A DNA stretch of 64,000 bases, taken from positions 1-64,000 of the forward strand of contig NZ_BJWG01000003.1 in assembly GCF_007990245.1 (NCBI RefSeq), given 5' to 3'. The stretch comes from Cellulomonas composti (GTDB lineage: Bacteria > Actinomycetota > Actinomycetes > Actinomycetales > Cellulomonadaceae). Positions 48,301-56,023 of this stretch are shown here, in pieces; the stretch's first letter is position 1, and each line of letters begins with the position of its first letter. The translations under genes were made by a program, and so were the position numbers. The notes beneath the pieces were generated by a model that did not search any database, was not told where the DNA came from, and saw only the letters and a program-made list of their open reading frames with translations.

Positions 48301-48915
48301 GATCGTGCGCTGCTCGATGTCGAGCCCGTGGTCCATCAGCTCGACGTAGAAGTTCTCCCGGCCGAACACGTCCTGCAGCTCGCCCGCCGCCCGCAGCGCC
48401 TCGTCCCACTGGCCCAGCCGCAGCCTCGTCTGCACCTCGCCCGACGGGCAGCCCGTGGTGGCGACGAGCCCGCTCGCATACGTCTCCAGCAGCTCGCGGT
48501 CCATGCGCGGCCACTTGCCCATCTGGCCGTCGAGCGACGCGAGCGACGTCGCCCGGAACAGGTTGTGCAGGCCCGTGTTGTTCTTGGCCAGCAGCGTCAG
48601 GTGCGTGTACGAACCGCCCGCCGAGACGTCGTCGTCCTTCTGCTCCGGCGTGCCCCAGCGCACCTTCGTCCGGTCGAACCGGCTGGTGCCCGGCGTGACG
48701 TACGCCTCGAGCCCGATGATCGGCTTGATGCCGGCCGCTGTCGCCTTCGACCAGAAGTCGAACGCCCCGAACAGGTAGCCGTGGTCCGTGATCGCGATCG
48801 CCGGCTGCTCGAGCCGCGCGACCTCCGCGACGAGGTCCGGCACCCGCGCCGCACCGTCGAGCATCGAGTACTCGGTATGCACGTGCAGGTGGACGAAGTC
48901 GGAGCCGGATGCCAC
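45367..48915 (-). CDS. dnaE: DNA polymerase III alpha subunit
   Basis: Replicative polymerase of the DnaE1 type. 1182 residues. N-terminal PHP domain opens with FVHLHVHTEYSMLDGAARV; the polymerase active-site aspartates lie in VSMPDFDVDFDERRRGEVI near residue 420; helix-hairpin-helix and OB-fold (VIAGLVTSLQRKMSKQGNAW) domains follow. The GTG start at 48915 follows TAGACT plus six bases, so the message is probably leaderless. Short 16-bp repeats sit at its stop. No error-prone DnaE2 features are seen. Confidence 0.96.
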   Translation of the reverse strand: MASGSDFVHLHVHTEYSMLDGAARVPDLVAEVARLEQPAIAITDHGYLFGAFDFWSKATAAGIKPIIGLEAYVTPGTSRFDRTKVRWGTPEQKDDDVSAGGSYTHLTLLAKNNTGLHNLFRATSLASLDGQMGKWPRMDRELLETYASGLVATTGCPSGEVQTRLRLGQWDEALRAAGELQDVFGRENFYVELMDHGLDIEQRTIKDLLRLAEAIGAPLLATNDLHYVKEEDAGAQEALLAVNSGSALTEPTYEQGGTRFAFQGSGYYVKSAQEMRRTWAELPEACDNTLLIAEQCEVSFNTSANYMPNYPCPPGEDETSWFVKEVENGLRERYPAGIPDDVRRQADYETDVITQMGFPGYFLVVADFINWAKDNGIRVGPGRGSGAGSMAAYAMRITDLDPLRHGLIFERFLNPDRVSMPDFDVDFDERRRGEVIRYVTEKYGEDRVAQIVTYGTIKAKQALKDSSRLLGFPFAMGEKLTKAMPPAIMGKDISLTGIFDPADPRHHEAEEFRQLHAADPDAQRVVELAKGIEGLKRQWGVHAAGVIMSSDPLIDIIPIMRRPQDGAVITQFDYPTSEALGLIKMDFLGLRNLTILDDALENIVMNGKAPLVLEDLELDDVESYQLLARGDTLGVFQLDGGPMRSLLRLMKPDNFEDISAVLALYRPGPMGVNSHTNYALRKNGQQESTPIHPELAEPLAEILDTTYGLIVYQEQVMATAQKVAGFSLGQADVLRRAMGKKKKSELDKQQADFFGGMTERGFSSGAQQALWNVLESFADYAFNKAHTAAYGLISYWTAYLKAHYQGEYMAALLTSVRDDKDKSALYLGECRHMGITVLPPDVNASSANFTAVGTDIRFGLTAVRNVGANVVDAIVATREAKGAFASFTDFLDKVPAVVCNKRTIESLIKAGAFDSLGHARRALLLVHEQAVDAVIGVKRKEAEGQFDLFADVLGADAGPGFSVTIPDLPDWDKKQRLAFEREMLGLYVSDHPLSGLEHVLAAAADVSLATLNADLERPDGSTVVIAGLVTSLQRKMSKQGNAWAQVTIEDMEGAVDVLFFGETYVAYSTVLAEDTVVVVKGRVRRRDESMQLQAIEVTLPDVSVTADSPILVTLPVARCTTPLVERLREVLSTHPGVTEVHLRLTSPGRATVMRLGDGLRVERSPSLFGDLKALLGPSCLTS

Positions 48916-48921
48916 CCGTCG

Positions 48922-48927
48922 AGTCTA
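48922..48927 (-). promoter_or_regulatory. -10 box of leaderless dnaE
   Basis: TAGACT on the minus strand, followed by six bases and the dnaE GTG at 48915. Same hexamer and spacing as hisC and lspA. Confidence 0.6.
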
Positions 48928-48968
48928 GGTGGCCCCGCCGACACGACCCCCACGACGTGCGGGCCGCC

Positions 48969-49388
48969 TCACCATCCGATGCCGTACCACTCGGTCGCGC
49001 CCGTGCAGCGCTCGAGCGCCACCGCCGGCGCCTCGCCGGGGGGCGTCACGCGGCCGAAGGTGCTCACCTCGCCCACCGCGACCAGCACGCCGCCGTGCGT
49101 CACGCCGTCGCGGGCGACCCGGTCGTCCGGCCCGACGGCCGCGAGGTACGACTCGCCGGTGTCGCTCAACGTGACGTAGAGGCAGTCGTCGTCCCCGACC
49201 ACGATCGTCCCGGAGTGCATGACCGCATCGTTCATGCCCGTGTGCCACCGCAGGTGCGTCACGCCGTTGCTCGTCGTCAGCGTCAAGGCCTCCTGCTCAC
49301 CGTGCGGCCGGACGGCGAGCATCACTGCACCGACGGCCACGGCAACGAGAAGCACGACAACAGCTGCGCGGCGCACGAAGCGACTCAA
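48969..49388 (-). CDS. Small membrane-anchored or secreted protein of unknown function
   Basis: 139 residues. One hydrophobic N-terminal segment (about 8-26, AAVVVLLVAVAVGAVMLAV) after basic residues acts as an anchor or signal peptide. The outer part has strand-like stretches (VMHSGTIVVGDDDCLYVTLS, VTHGGVLVAVGEVSTFGRV) and two cysteines that could pair. The start would be TTG at 49388, overlapping the stop of the protease remnant (TTGA). No family recognised. Confidence 0.6.
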   Translation of the reverse strand: MSRFVRRAAVVVLLVAVAVGAVMLAVRPHGEQEALTLTTSNGVTHLRWHTGMNDAVMHSGTIVVGDDDCLYVTLSDTGESYLAAVGPDDRVARDGVTHGGVLVAVGEVSTFGRVTPPGEAPAVALERCTGATEWYGIGW

Positions 49389-49585
49389 GTCGTGATCACG
49401 ACGACGCCCAGGAGATTCAGCGAGCCAATACCGCTGAACCAGTCAGAGTCGCCTGGCGCGAACCCGGAGTACAGGCCCAACGCCTTCGTGCCATAGAACC
49501 ACGGGCCGCCCGAGTCGCCCCGTGCTCCCTTGTTGTCAAGTACGACCGGAAGCGCAAGAGCGCTTGCGAGAATGCCGACCCTCAT
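49385..49585 (-). pseudogene. Remnant of a trypsin-like serine protease
   Basis: A 66-codon frame carries GARGDSGGPWFYG, the hallmark around the catalytic serine of chymotrypsin-fold proteases, followed by a plausible last strand. The His and Asp thirds of the triad are not found in the 215 bases upstream in any frame. The segment looks less GC-biased than its neighbours. Probably a decayed or partly deleted gene rather than a working enzyme. Confidence 0.6.
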
Positions 49586-49799
49586 CCGTGGCCCCCTGCA
49601 ACAGTTCTGGTCGTCACCGTCGGTCGCCGATGCGACCGCGCGACAGTGTGTGTGCTCCTACTGTGGCGTTCGTCCACGATCGACACAATGGTCCGCGCCA
49701 CGCGCTGTACGCCTCGACAGCGAACCGCGCGAGGTGATTCGGCTGAGTCCGGCGGGATCCGCTGACGTCGAGGAGACCGCGCGGGGCAGCTTCGAGCGA

Positions 49800-50735
49800 T
49801 CAGCGGTGGCCGGCGGAGACGACGTCGAGCGCGCCCTGGAGGTCGGCCGGGTAGGTGCTCTCGACCTCGAGCCAGCCGCCGGTCGCCGGGTGCTCGAAGC
49901 CGAGCCGCACCGCGTGCAGCCACTGCCGTTCGAGGCCGACGCGGGCCGCGAGGCTCGGGTCCGCGCCGTAGGTCAGGTCGCCGACGCACGGGTGACGCAG
50001 CGCCGAGAAGTGCACCCGGATCTGGTGCGTGCGGCCCGTCTCGAGGTGGACCTCGACGAGCGACGCCGCCGGGAACGCCTCGAGCAGCTCGTAGTGCGTG
50101 ACGGACGGCTTGCCGTCTGCCACGACCGCGAACTTCCAGTCCGACGAGGGGTGCCGGCCGATCGGGGCGTCGATCGTCCCCGTGGTCGGCTCCGGGTGGC
50201 CCTGCACGAGCGCGTGGTAGACCTTCTCGACCGTGCGCTCCTTGAACGCGCGCTTGAGCACCGTGTACGCGTGCTCGCTCTTGGCAACGACCATGAGGCC
50301 GCTCGTGCCGACGTCGAGCCGGTGCACGATGCCCTGACGCTCCGCGGCGCCCGACGTCGCGACGCGGTACCCCGCGGCCGCGAGAGCCCCCACGACCGTC
50401 GGCCCCGTCCAGCCCGGCGACGGGTGCGCGGCGACGCCGACCGGCTTGTCGACGACGACCACGTCGTCGTCGTCGTAGACGATGCCCATGCCCGGTACCG
50501 GCTCGGGCACGACCTCGGGCGGCGGCGGACCGGCCGACGGCAGCTCCACCTCGAGCCAGGCGCCCGCGACGAGCCGGTCGGACTTGCCGACCTCGCGCCC
50601 GTCGACGCGCACGCCACCGGCCTCCGCGAGCTCCGCGGCGCGCGTGCGCGACAGGCCGAGCAGCCGGGCCAGGCCCGCGTCGACTCGCTCGCCGGCCAGC
50701 CCGTCGGGCACGGGCAGCGCGCGGGTGTCAGCCAT
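49800..50735 (-). CDS. RluA-family pseudouridine synthase (RluD-like)
   Basis: Modifies uridines in rRNA. 311 residues. N-terminal S4 domain ([20 protein letters not shown]), catalytic domain with the aspartate motif [16 protein letters not shown] and [20 protein letters not shown]. Its ATG overlaps the lspA stop by eight bases, a common pairing in bacteria. Whether it targets 23S positions like RluD cannot be read from sequence. Confidence 0.93.
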   Translation of the reverse strand: MADTRALPVPDGLAGERVDAGLARLLGLSRTRAAELAEAGGVRVDGREVGKSDRLVAGAWLEVELPSAGPPPPEVVPEPVPGMGIVYDDDDVVVVDKPVGVAAHPSPGWTGPTVVGALAAAGYRVATSGAAERQGIVHRLDVGTSGLMVVAKSEHAYTVLKRAFKERTVEKVYHALVQGHPEPTTGTIDAPIGRHPSSDWKFAVVADGKPSVTHYELLEAFPAASLVEVHLETGRTHQIRVHFSALRHPCVGDLTYGADPSLAARVGLERQWLHAVRLGFEHPATGGWLEVESTYPADLQGALDVVSAGHR

Positions 50736-51390
50736 CGACGTCGCTGCCCGGCACCACGGGAGCGCCGGCCGCGTCGGCGAGCGGGTCGTCCGCCGTCCCG
50801 TCGGCAGGGTCGTGGCCCGCGTCGTCGGTCTCGGTGTCCGCCGCGTCGCGCCGGGCGGCGTCCGGACCGTGGTCGCGGGTGCCGTCGAGCCGCTCGCCGC
50901 GCAGCACGGCGATCACGACGAGGCCGGCCGCGACGACGATCGCGATGTCGGCGACGTTGCCGACGAACCAGTCGAGGTAGGCGATGAAGTCCACGACGTG
51001 GCCGCGCGCGAAGCCCGGGGCGCGCAGCAGCCGGTCGACGAGGTTGCCGATCGCCCCGCCCAGCAGGAGCCCGAGCGCGAGCGCCCACAGCGTCGAGCCG
51101 AGATTGCGCGCCGCGCGGACGACGACGACGACGACCACGAGCGCGACCAGGGTGAGCACCCACGTCATCCCGGTCGCGATCGACAGCGCGGCGCCGGGGT
51201 TCTTGACGAGCTGAAGGCCGAGCAGGCCGCCGATCAGGTCACGCCGCGGGCCGTTCTCGTCGAGCGCGTTCAGCGCCCACACCTTCGAGAGCTGGTCGGC
51301 GACGACGACGGCGAACGTCACGACGACGAGCAGCGCGAGCGGGGTTCGCCGGCGCGCGGGCACGACGGACTCGTCAGGGGTGTCAGGCAC
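50728..51390 (-). CDS. lspA: Lipoprotein signal peptidase (signal peptidase II)
   Basis: Membrane aspartyl protease that removes lipoprotein signal peptides. 220 residues, longer than usual because of a ~55-residue acidic C-terminal tail. Four membrane helices; conserved DQLSKVWAL near residue 30, and the two catalytic aspartates in [20 protein letters not shown] and [13 protein letters not shown]. The GTG at 51390 follows TAGACT plus six bases. The promoter lies in the 21-base gap after the zinc-finger gene. Confidence 0.93.
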   Translation of the reverse strand: MPDTPDESVVPARRRTPLALLVVVTFAVVVADQLSKVWALNALDENGPRRDLIGGLLGLQLVKNPGAALSIATGMTWVLTLVALVVVVVVVRAARNLGSTLWALALGLLLGGAIGNLVDRLLRAPGFARGHVVDFIAYLDWFVGNVADIAIVVAAGLVVIAVLRGERLDGTRDHGPDAARRDAADTETDDAGHDPADGTADDPLADAAGAPVVPGSDVDG

Positions 51391-51396
51391 CGCAGG

Positions 51397-51402
51397 AGTC
51401 TA
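51397..51402 (-). promoter_or_regulatory. -10 box of leaderless lspA
   Basis: TAGACT on the minus strand, six bases before the lspA GTG at 51390. Confidence 0.6.
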
Positions 51403-51411
51403 CGGCCGGGC

Positions 51412-51870
51412 TCAGCGCCGTTCCTCGCGCTGCTTGCACTCGACGCACAGCGTCGCGCGCGGGAAGGCCTGCAGTCGGGCCTTGCCGATCGCCTGGCCGC
51501 ACGACTCGCACGTCGCGAACGTTCCCGTGCTGATCCGGTCGAGCGCGCGCTGCGTCTGCGCGAGCATGTCGCGCGTGTTGTTGACGAGCGTGAACTCCTG
51601 CTCGCGCTCGAGCGCCGAGGAACCCGAGTCCGCCTGGTCGTCGCCGGCGCCGTCACCGGAGTTGCGCAGCAGGTCGGAGAGCTCGGCGTCCGCGTTGGCG
51701 AGCTCGCTCGTCAGGCGGTCGATGTCCGCCACGAGCTCGTCCGCGACGGCGCGCACTTCACGTGCCGTCCACGGCTTCTCGCCGTCCCGCACCGGGAACT
51801 GCTTGGCGAGTCGGCTCAGCTCCTTGCTGTCCGCCGTCACCGCGACGGGCGAGCTGATCGAGTCGTTCAT
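51412..51870 (-). CDS. DksA/TraR-type zinc-finger protein
   Basis: 152 residues from the ATG at 51870. Central coiled coil (about 25-105) and a C-terminal four-cysteine zinc finger, CESCG and CVEC, linked by QAIGKARLQAFPRATL. The family binds in the RNA-polymerase secondary channel, in the manner of DksA or RbpA-independent regulators. Whether it answers to ppGpp is unknown. It has a clear promoter upstream and lies just before lspA. Confidence 0.87.
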   Translation of the reverse strand: MNDSISSPVAVTADSKELSRLAKQFPVRDGEKPWTAREVRAVADELVADIDRLTSELANADAELSDLLRNSGDGAGDDQADSGSSALEREQEFTLVNNTRDMLAQTQRALDRISTGTFATCESCGQAIGKARLQAFPRATLCVECKQREERR

Positions 51871-51906
51871 GGCCACAGGATGGCCCCCTGTCTGTGAGGT
51901 CACGTG

Positions 51907-51935
51907 ACTGTAGACGCGTATGGATAGGGACACAA
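51907..51935 (-). promoter_or_regulatory. Promoter of the DksA/TraR-type gene
   Basis: On the minus strand TTGTGT (51935-51930), a 17-base spacer and TACAGT (51912-51907), a good sigma-70-type match. Its -35 overlaps the end of the divIVA terminator hairpin. Confidence 0.6.
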
Positions 51936-51971
51936 CACGCCACGCCAGGGTGAAATCCCGGCGTGGCGTGT
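51935..51971 (-). terminator. Terminator after divIVA
   Basis: A 12-bp perfect stem (51935-51946 with 51960-51971) with a short inner GGG/CCC pairing and a TG-rich stretch after it on the minus strand. It ends the divIVA message 41 bases past the stop. Confidence 0.8.
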
Positions 51972-52012
51972 GGTGACGTCCGAACTGCAGGTCGGTGGCC
52001 CGACCCCGTCGA

Positions 52013-52699
52013 CTAGAGGTTCGAGCCGTCCCCGACGGTCTGGCCCTGTCGCGGCGGGACCGCGCTGCCGCGGTTGTCCAGGTCTCCCAGGAGGGTCTCG
52101 AGGTAGCTCTTGAGGCGCGTGCGGTAGTCGCGCTCGAAGACCCGCAGCTCGTCGATCTTCCGCTCGAGGAGCGAACGCTCCTGCTCGAGCTGACCGAGCG
52201 TGCGCTGCGACGTCTCCTCGGCCTCGCGCACGATGCGACCGGCCTGGCCCTTGGCCTCGGTGACGAGACGCTCCGACTCCTCCTGGCCGCTGCGCACGTA
52301 GTCGTCGTGCAGCTTCTGCGCGAGCGCCAGCATGCCGGTGGCGGACTCGGGCTCGCTGGCACGACCCACGGGGGCCGCCGCGACGACGGGCGCCGGTGCG
52401 GGCGCCGCGATCACGGGCGCCGGTGCGGGCACGGGCTCCGGCTCGGGCTCAGGTGCCGGCTCCGGCTCGGGCTTGGCGACCGGCGCCGCCTGCTGCGCTC
52501 CCGCGCGGCTCAGCTCGGCGATGCGACGCTCGGCCGCGGCGAGCTTGGTCTTGAGGTCCTCGTTCTCGCCCTGCAGGTCGCGCAGGGTGTTGACCACCTC
52601 GTCGAGGAAGTCGTCGACCTCGTCCTGGTCATAGCCCTCGCGGAACTTCGTCGCCTGGAACTTCTTGTTCAGGACGTCGTCTGCGGTCAGCAGTGCCAT
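52013..52699 (-). CDS. divIVA: DivIVA/Wag31 polar growth protein
   Basis: Coiled-coil scaffold that marks cell poles and guides wall growth in actinobacteria. 228 residues. N-terminal membrane-binding domain ALLTADDVLNKKFQATKFRE and DQDEVDDFLDEVVNTL; two coiled-coil stretches (about 35-70 and 135-210) separated by a Pro/Glu/Ala-rich linker. I choose the ATG at 52699, eight bases after AAGAGG; a GTG nine bases earlier would overlap that site. Last gene of the division cluster, with a candidate -10 (TACGGT at 52777-52772). Confidence 0.93.
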   Translation of the reverse strand: MALLTADDVLNKKFQATKFREGYDQDEVDDFLDEVVNTLRDLQGENEDLKTKLAAAERRIAELSRAGAQQAAPVAKPEPEPAPEPEPEPVPAPAPVIAAPAPAPVVAAAPVGRASEPESATGMLALAQKLHDDYVRSGQEESERLVTEAKGQAGRIVREAEETSQRTLGQLEQERSLLERKIDELRVFERDYRTRLKSYLETLLGDLDNRGSAVPPRQGQTVGDGSNL

Positions 52700-52882
52700 C
52701 GTCGTCACCTCTTCGGTCGAGCCGGTCGGTCGAGCTGGTCGGGCGGGGCAGTCCCTCGACCACCTCGGATCACCGTAGCGGAGAATCGGGTGGTACCGCG
52801 GGACGGGAGGCGCACACGCTGCACGGACGCCATTCTGCGGATTGTTCCTGGATTGCTCGCTGGACTGTCTCCCGGTCCGCGT

Positions 52883-53179
52883 CTACAGGGTGGCGGCGAG
52901 CGCCGGCAACATCGACATCAGGAACAGGCACGCGAGGAACAGCACCATGAACGCGAGGTCGAGCCGGATCTGCCCGATCGTCACGGGTGGGATGAGGCGC
53001 CGCAGCGCCTTCAGCGGAGGGTCGGTCACGGTGTAGGTGACCTCGGCGACGACGAGCGCGACCCCGCGAGGTCGCCAGTCGCGCGCGAAGACCTGCACCC
53101 AGTCGAGCACCATGCGGACGAGCAGGATCACGAAGAAGATCGTGACCGCGAGAGCGGCAAGCTGCAGGACGACGCCCAC
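52883..53179 (-). CDS. YggT-family membrane protein
   Basis: 98 residues with two hydrophobic segments (about 7-26 and 75-95) and the family block VTDPPLKALRRLIPPVTIGQ. YggT proteins lie next to sepF and divIVA in Gram-positive division clusters and are thought to support wall assembly or osmotic tolerance. The GTG start is three bases after the sepF stop, so translation is probably coupled. Confidence 0.9.
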   Translation of the reverse strand: MGVVLQLAALAVTIFFVILLVRMVLDWVQVFARDWRPRGVALVVAEVTYTVTDPPLKALRRLIPPVTIGQIRLDLAFMVLFLACLFLMSMLPALAATL

Positions 53180-53182
53180 TGC

Positions 53183-53653
53183 TCAGCTCTGGTTGTAGAA
53201 GCCTGCGGGCCCCGAACGCTCGGCACCGGCCTCGCTGGCGACGTCGATGTACGCGGGTGAGAGCAGGAAGACCTTGTTCGTGACCCGCTCGATCGCGCCG
53301 TGCAGACCGAAGATCAGGCCGGCGGAGAAGTCGACGAGGCGCTTCGCGTCCGCGTCGTCCATGTCGGTGAGGTTCATGATCACGGGCGTGCCGTCGCGGA
53401 ACGCCTCGCCGATCTTGCGCGCGTCGTTGTACGAGCGGGGGTTGATCGTGGTGATGCGGCGCCGCTCGGACGCCTGCGGCTGCTGCTGGACCGCGCTCAC
53501 GCGACGCAGCGGCGTCACCTGGGCGTCGCGCTCGTCGGGCTGCTGCTCCATGGGTGCGACCGTCCCCTCGTACTCGTCGAGGTACTCCTCCTGGGCGGCG
53601 TTCTCGTCGGCCAGCCCGAGGTACAGCATCGTCTTGCGCAGTGCTCCGGCCAT
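53183..53653 (-). CDS. sepF: Cell division protein SepF
   Basis: FtsZ-bundling membrane anchor of the Gram-positive divisome. 156 residues. N-terminal amphipathic helix ([18 protein letters not shown]), acidic linker, and SepF core from about residue 65 ([39 protein letters not shown]). ATG with a strong GGAGGAG site. It stands alone in the usual position between pgeF and yggT; the YggS gene often found just before it is missing. Confidence 0.95.
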   Translation of the reverse strand: MAGALRKTMLYLGLADENAAQEEYLDEYEGTVAPMEQQPDERDAQVTPLRRVSAVQQQPQASERRRITTINPRSYNDARKIGEAFRDGTPVIMNLTDMDDADAKRLVDFSAGLIFGLHGAIERVTNKVFLLSPAYIDVASEAGAERSGPAGFYNQS

Positions 53654-53748
53654 GGCCCCCGCTCCTCCCCCGGATCTCTCCGGTCTTCCACGACGGCAAC
53701 GGCCGTCAGTCCTGTCCGCTCGTCACGCTAGCAACCCGGCACACTCGC

Positions 53749-54528
53749 TCACGGCCGCGACACGCCGCAGTCCCGAGCCCGCACGATCCCGACGAACCGG
53801 CCCGTCGTGCCCTCGCGGCGGTAGGAGAACAGCAGGTCGTCGGCCCACGTGTCCCGGGGCGAGCGCTGCACGGCGCCGACACCGGCGCGGGCCAGCACGG
53901 CCGCCGCACCGCGCGGCAGGTCGAGCGCCGGCGTGCCCCAGGCCGTCGTCGCGGCCGCCTCGGGGACCACCGCCGCGATCTCGTCGCGCAGCGCGGCCGG
54001 CACCTCGTACGACGAGCCGGCGATCGCCGGACCGATCGCGGCGCGCACCCGCGCCGGCACAGCGCCCGCCGCGACGAGCTCGGCCAGCACCGCCGGGAGC
54101 ACGCCGAGCCCCAGCCCGCGCCGGCCGACGTGCGCGACGGCGACGACGCCTGCCCGCGCGTCGGCGAGCAGGACGGGCACGCAGTCGGCCACGAGCACCG
54201 CGAGCGCGACGTCCGGGCTCGTCGTGACCATCGCATCTGCCGTCCCCACCGGCTCGAGCGGGTCCGTCGGCAGGTCGGACGGCCCGATCCAGAGCACGCG
54301 CGCGCCGTGGACCTGGTCGGCGAAGGCGATCGGGGCGCCCGCCCACCGCTGCAGGCGCGCCCGGTTCGCGGCGACGGCCGCCGGGTCGTCGCCCACGTGC
54401 GCACCCAGGTTGAGCGTGTCGTACGGCGGTCGGCCGATGCCGCCCACCCTCGTCGTGAACCCCGCGAGCACACCGGGCCCGAGGTCGACCCGTTCGACGG
54501 GGACCTCGGGCCCGGTGCTGCCGGTCAT
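53749..54528 (-). CDS. pgeF: PgeF/YfiH multicopper-oxidase-like (laccase) domain protein
   Basis: Purine nucleoside phosphorylase/peptidoglycan editing family member. 259 residues. Metal ligands expected for the family: His in FADQVHGARV, Cys in VADCVPVLLAD and His in VAVAHVGRRGLGLGV. The last motif usually reads HAGWRG; here it is HVGRRG. Its position after ftsZ is conserved. The role in editing wall precursors is known for E. coli YfiH only. Confidence 0.9.
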   Translation of the reverse strand: MTGSTGPEVPVERVDLGPGVLAGFTTRVGGIGRPPYDTLNLGAHVGDDPAAVAANRARLQRWAGAPIAFADQVHGARVLWIGPSDLPTDPLEPVGTADAMVTTSPDVALAVLVADCVPVLLADARAGVVAVAHVGRRGLGLGVLPAVLAELVAAGAVPARVRAAIGPAIAGSSYEVPAALRDEIAAVVPEAAATTAWGTPALDLPRGAAAVLARAGVGAVQRSPRDTWADDLLFSYRREGTTGRFVGIVRARDCGVSRP

Positions 54529-54561
54529 ACGGGCGAGCCGCCGACCTGCGTGAGCGCCGAC

Positions 54562-55791
54562 CTACTTGAGGAAGTCGGGGACGTCGAGCTCGACCTCGCG
54601 GCGCGGCTCGTCCTCGGTGAAGATGCGCGGCACCTCGAGCGCACCCGTGATGGGCGTGGGCTCGGCCTCCGTCGAGAGGAACGCCGGCACCTCGGGGTTG
54701 GCGTTCGCGGACGAGGCACCCGCGGTCGCGAACGCGGGGACCTGCTCGGGCTCGGGACGCGACTGCGACGGCACGTGGGGGACCTGGCGGGCCGGCGCCG
54801 TGCTCACCTGGCCGAGCGCCCGCGAGTCGCGCCGGATCGTCGGGCTTCCGCTGTCGAAGCCCGCGGCGATGACCGTCACGCGCACCTCGTCGCCGAGCGC
54901 GTCGTCGATCACCGCGCCGAAGATGATGTTCGCCTCGGGGTGCGCGGCCTCCTGGACCAGACGCGCGGCCTCGTTGATCTCGAACAGACCGAGGTCGGAG
55001 CCGCCCTGGATCGAGAGCAGCACTCCGTGCGCGCCGTCGATGCTCGCCTCGAGCAGCGGCGAGCTGATCGCCATCTCCGCGGCCTGCACCGCGCGGTCGT
55101 CGCCGCGCGCGTAGCCGATGCCCATGAGCGCCGAGCCCGCACCCTGCATGACCGACTTCACGTCGGCGAAGTCGAGGTTGATCAGGCCCGGGGTCGTGAT
55201 GAGGTCCGTGATGCCCTGCACGCCGGAGAGCAGGACCTGGTCCGCGGAGTGGAACGCGTCGAGCACCGAGACGCTGCGGTCGGAGATCTGCAGCAGGCGG
55301 TCGTTGGGGATGACGATGAGCGTGTCGACCTCGGCGCGCAGCGCGTCGATGCCCGCGTCCGCCTGCACCGAGCGCCGGCGACCCTCGAACGTGAACGGCC
55401 GCGTGACCACGCCGATGGTCAGCGCACCGAGCGAGCGCGCGATGCGCGCGACGACCGGCGCACCGCCCGTGCCCGTGCCGCCGCCCTCACCCGCGGTGAC
55501 GAAGACCATGTCCGCGCCGCGCAGCACGTCCTCGATCTCGTCCTGGTGGTCCTCGGCGGCCTTCTTGCCGACCTCGGGGTCCGCGCCGGCACCGAGGCCG
55601 CGCGTGAGCTCGCGGCCCACGTCGAGCTTGACGTCGGCGTCCGACATCAGCAGGGCCTGCGCGTCGGTGTTGACCGCGATGAACTCGACACCCTTCAGGC
55701 CGACCTCGATCATGCGGTTCACGGCGTTGACGCCGCCGCCGCCGATGCCGACGACCTTGATGACCGCCAGGTAGTTCTGCGGAGCTGCCAC
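54562..55791 (-). CDS. ftsZ: Cell division protein FtsZ
   Basis: Tubulin-like GTPase forming the Z ring. 409 residues from the GTG at 55791, eight bases after GAGAGG. Motifs: [19 protein letters not shown], the GTP-binding loop [12 protein letters not shown], and [21 protein letters not shown] disordered linker (about 315-400) leads to the C-terminal peptide [11 protein letters not shown], which binds SepF and FtsW. An in-frame start further upstream would add untypical residues. Confidence 0.97.
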   Translation of the reverse strand: MAAPQNYLAVIKVVGIGGGGVNAVNRMIEVGLKGVEFIAVNTDAQALLMSDADVKLDVGRELTRGLGAGADPEVGKKAAEDHQDEIEDVLRGADMVFVTAGEGGGTGTGGAPVVARIARSLGALTIGVVTRPFTFEGRRRSVQADAGIDALRAEVDTLIVIPNDRLLQISDRSVSVLDAFHSADQVLLSGVQGITDLITTPGLINLDFADVKSVMQGAGSALMGIGYARGDDRAVQAAEMAISSPLLEASIDGAHGVLLSIQGGSDLGLFEINEAARLVQEAAHPEANIIFGAVIDDALGDEVRVTVIAAGFDSGSPTIRRDSRALGQVSTAPARQVPHVPSQSRPEPEQVPAFATAGASSANANPEVPAFLSTEAEPTPITGALEVPRIFTEDEPRREVELDVPDFLK

Positions 55792-55886
55792 GGTGGGTGC
55801 CTCTCGTTGTCGTGCCGGTCCGTCGGGTGCGGCTGTCGCTCGTCGGGTTCCCGTCCGCGACACACCGCCGACGGGGATCAACCTTC

Positions 55887-55917
55887 ACCCTCTACTTGAG
55901 GGTTATAGTTATGTCAG
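55887..55917 (-). promoter_or_regulatory. ftsZ promoter region with inverted repeat
   Basis: On the minus strand CTGACA (55917-55912), a 17-base spacer and TAGAGG (55894-55889). The -10 match is poor, the -35 good. An ACCCT-N7-AGGGT inverted repeat (55887-55903) overlaps the -10 and could be an operator. The presumed start leaves a leader of about 90 bases before ftsZ. Confidence 0.5.
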
Positions 55918-56023
55918 GTGTGCTGTCACCGCGTGACGGTAGGTGGCGGCGCCTGCCCGATCAACGACATCCGTGCGCGTGTCGCGCATGGCTTGACGTA
56001 GGTCGCCTCGCGACCGGGCGCAC

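Noticed and set aside
45493..49179. 1228-codon plus-strand frame opposite dnaE
   Set aside because: Antisense shadow of dnaE with Arg/Val/Leu/His bias and no family resemblance.
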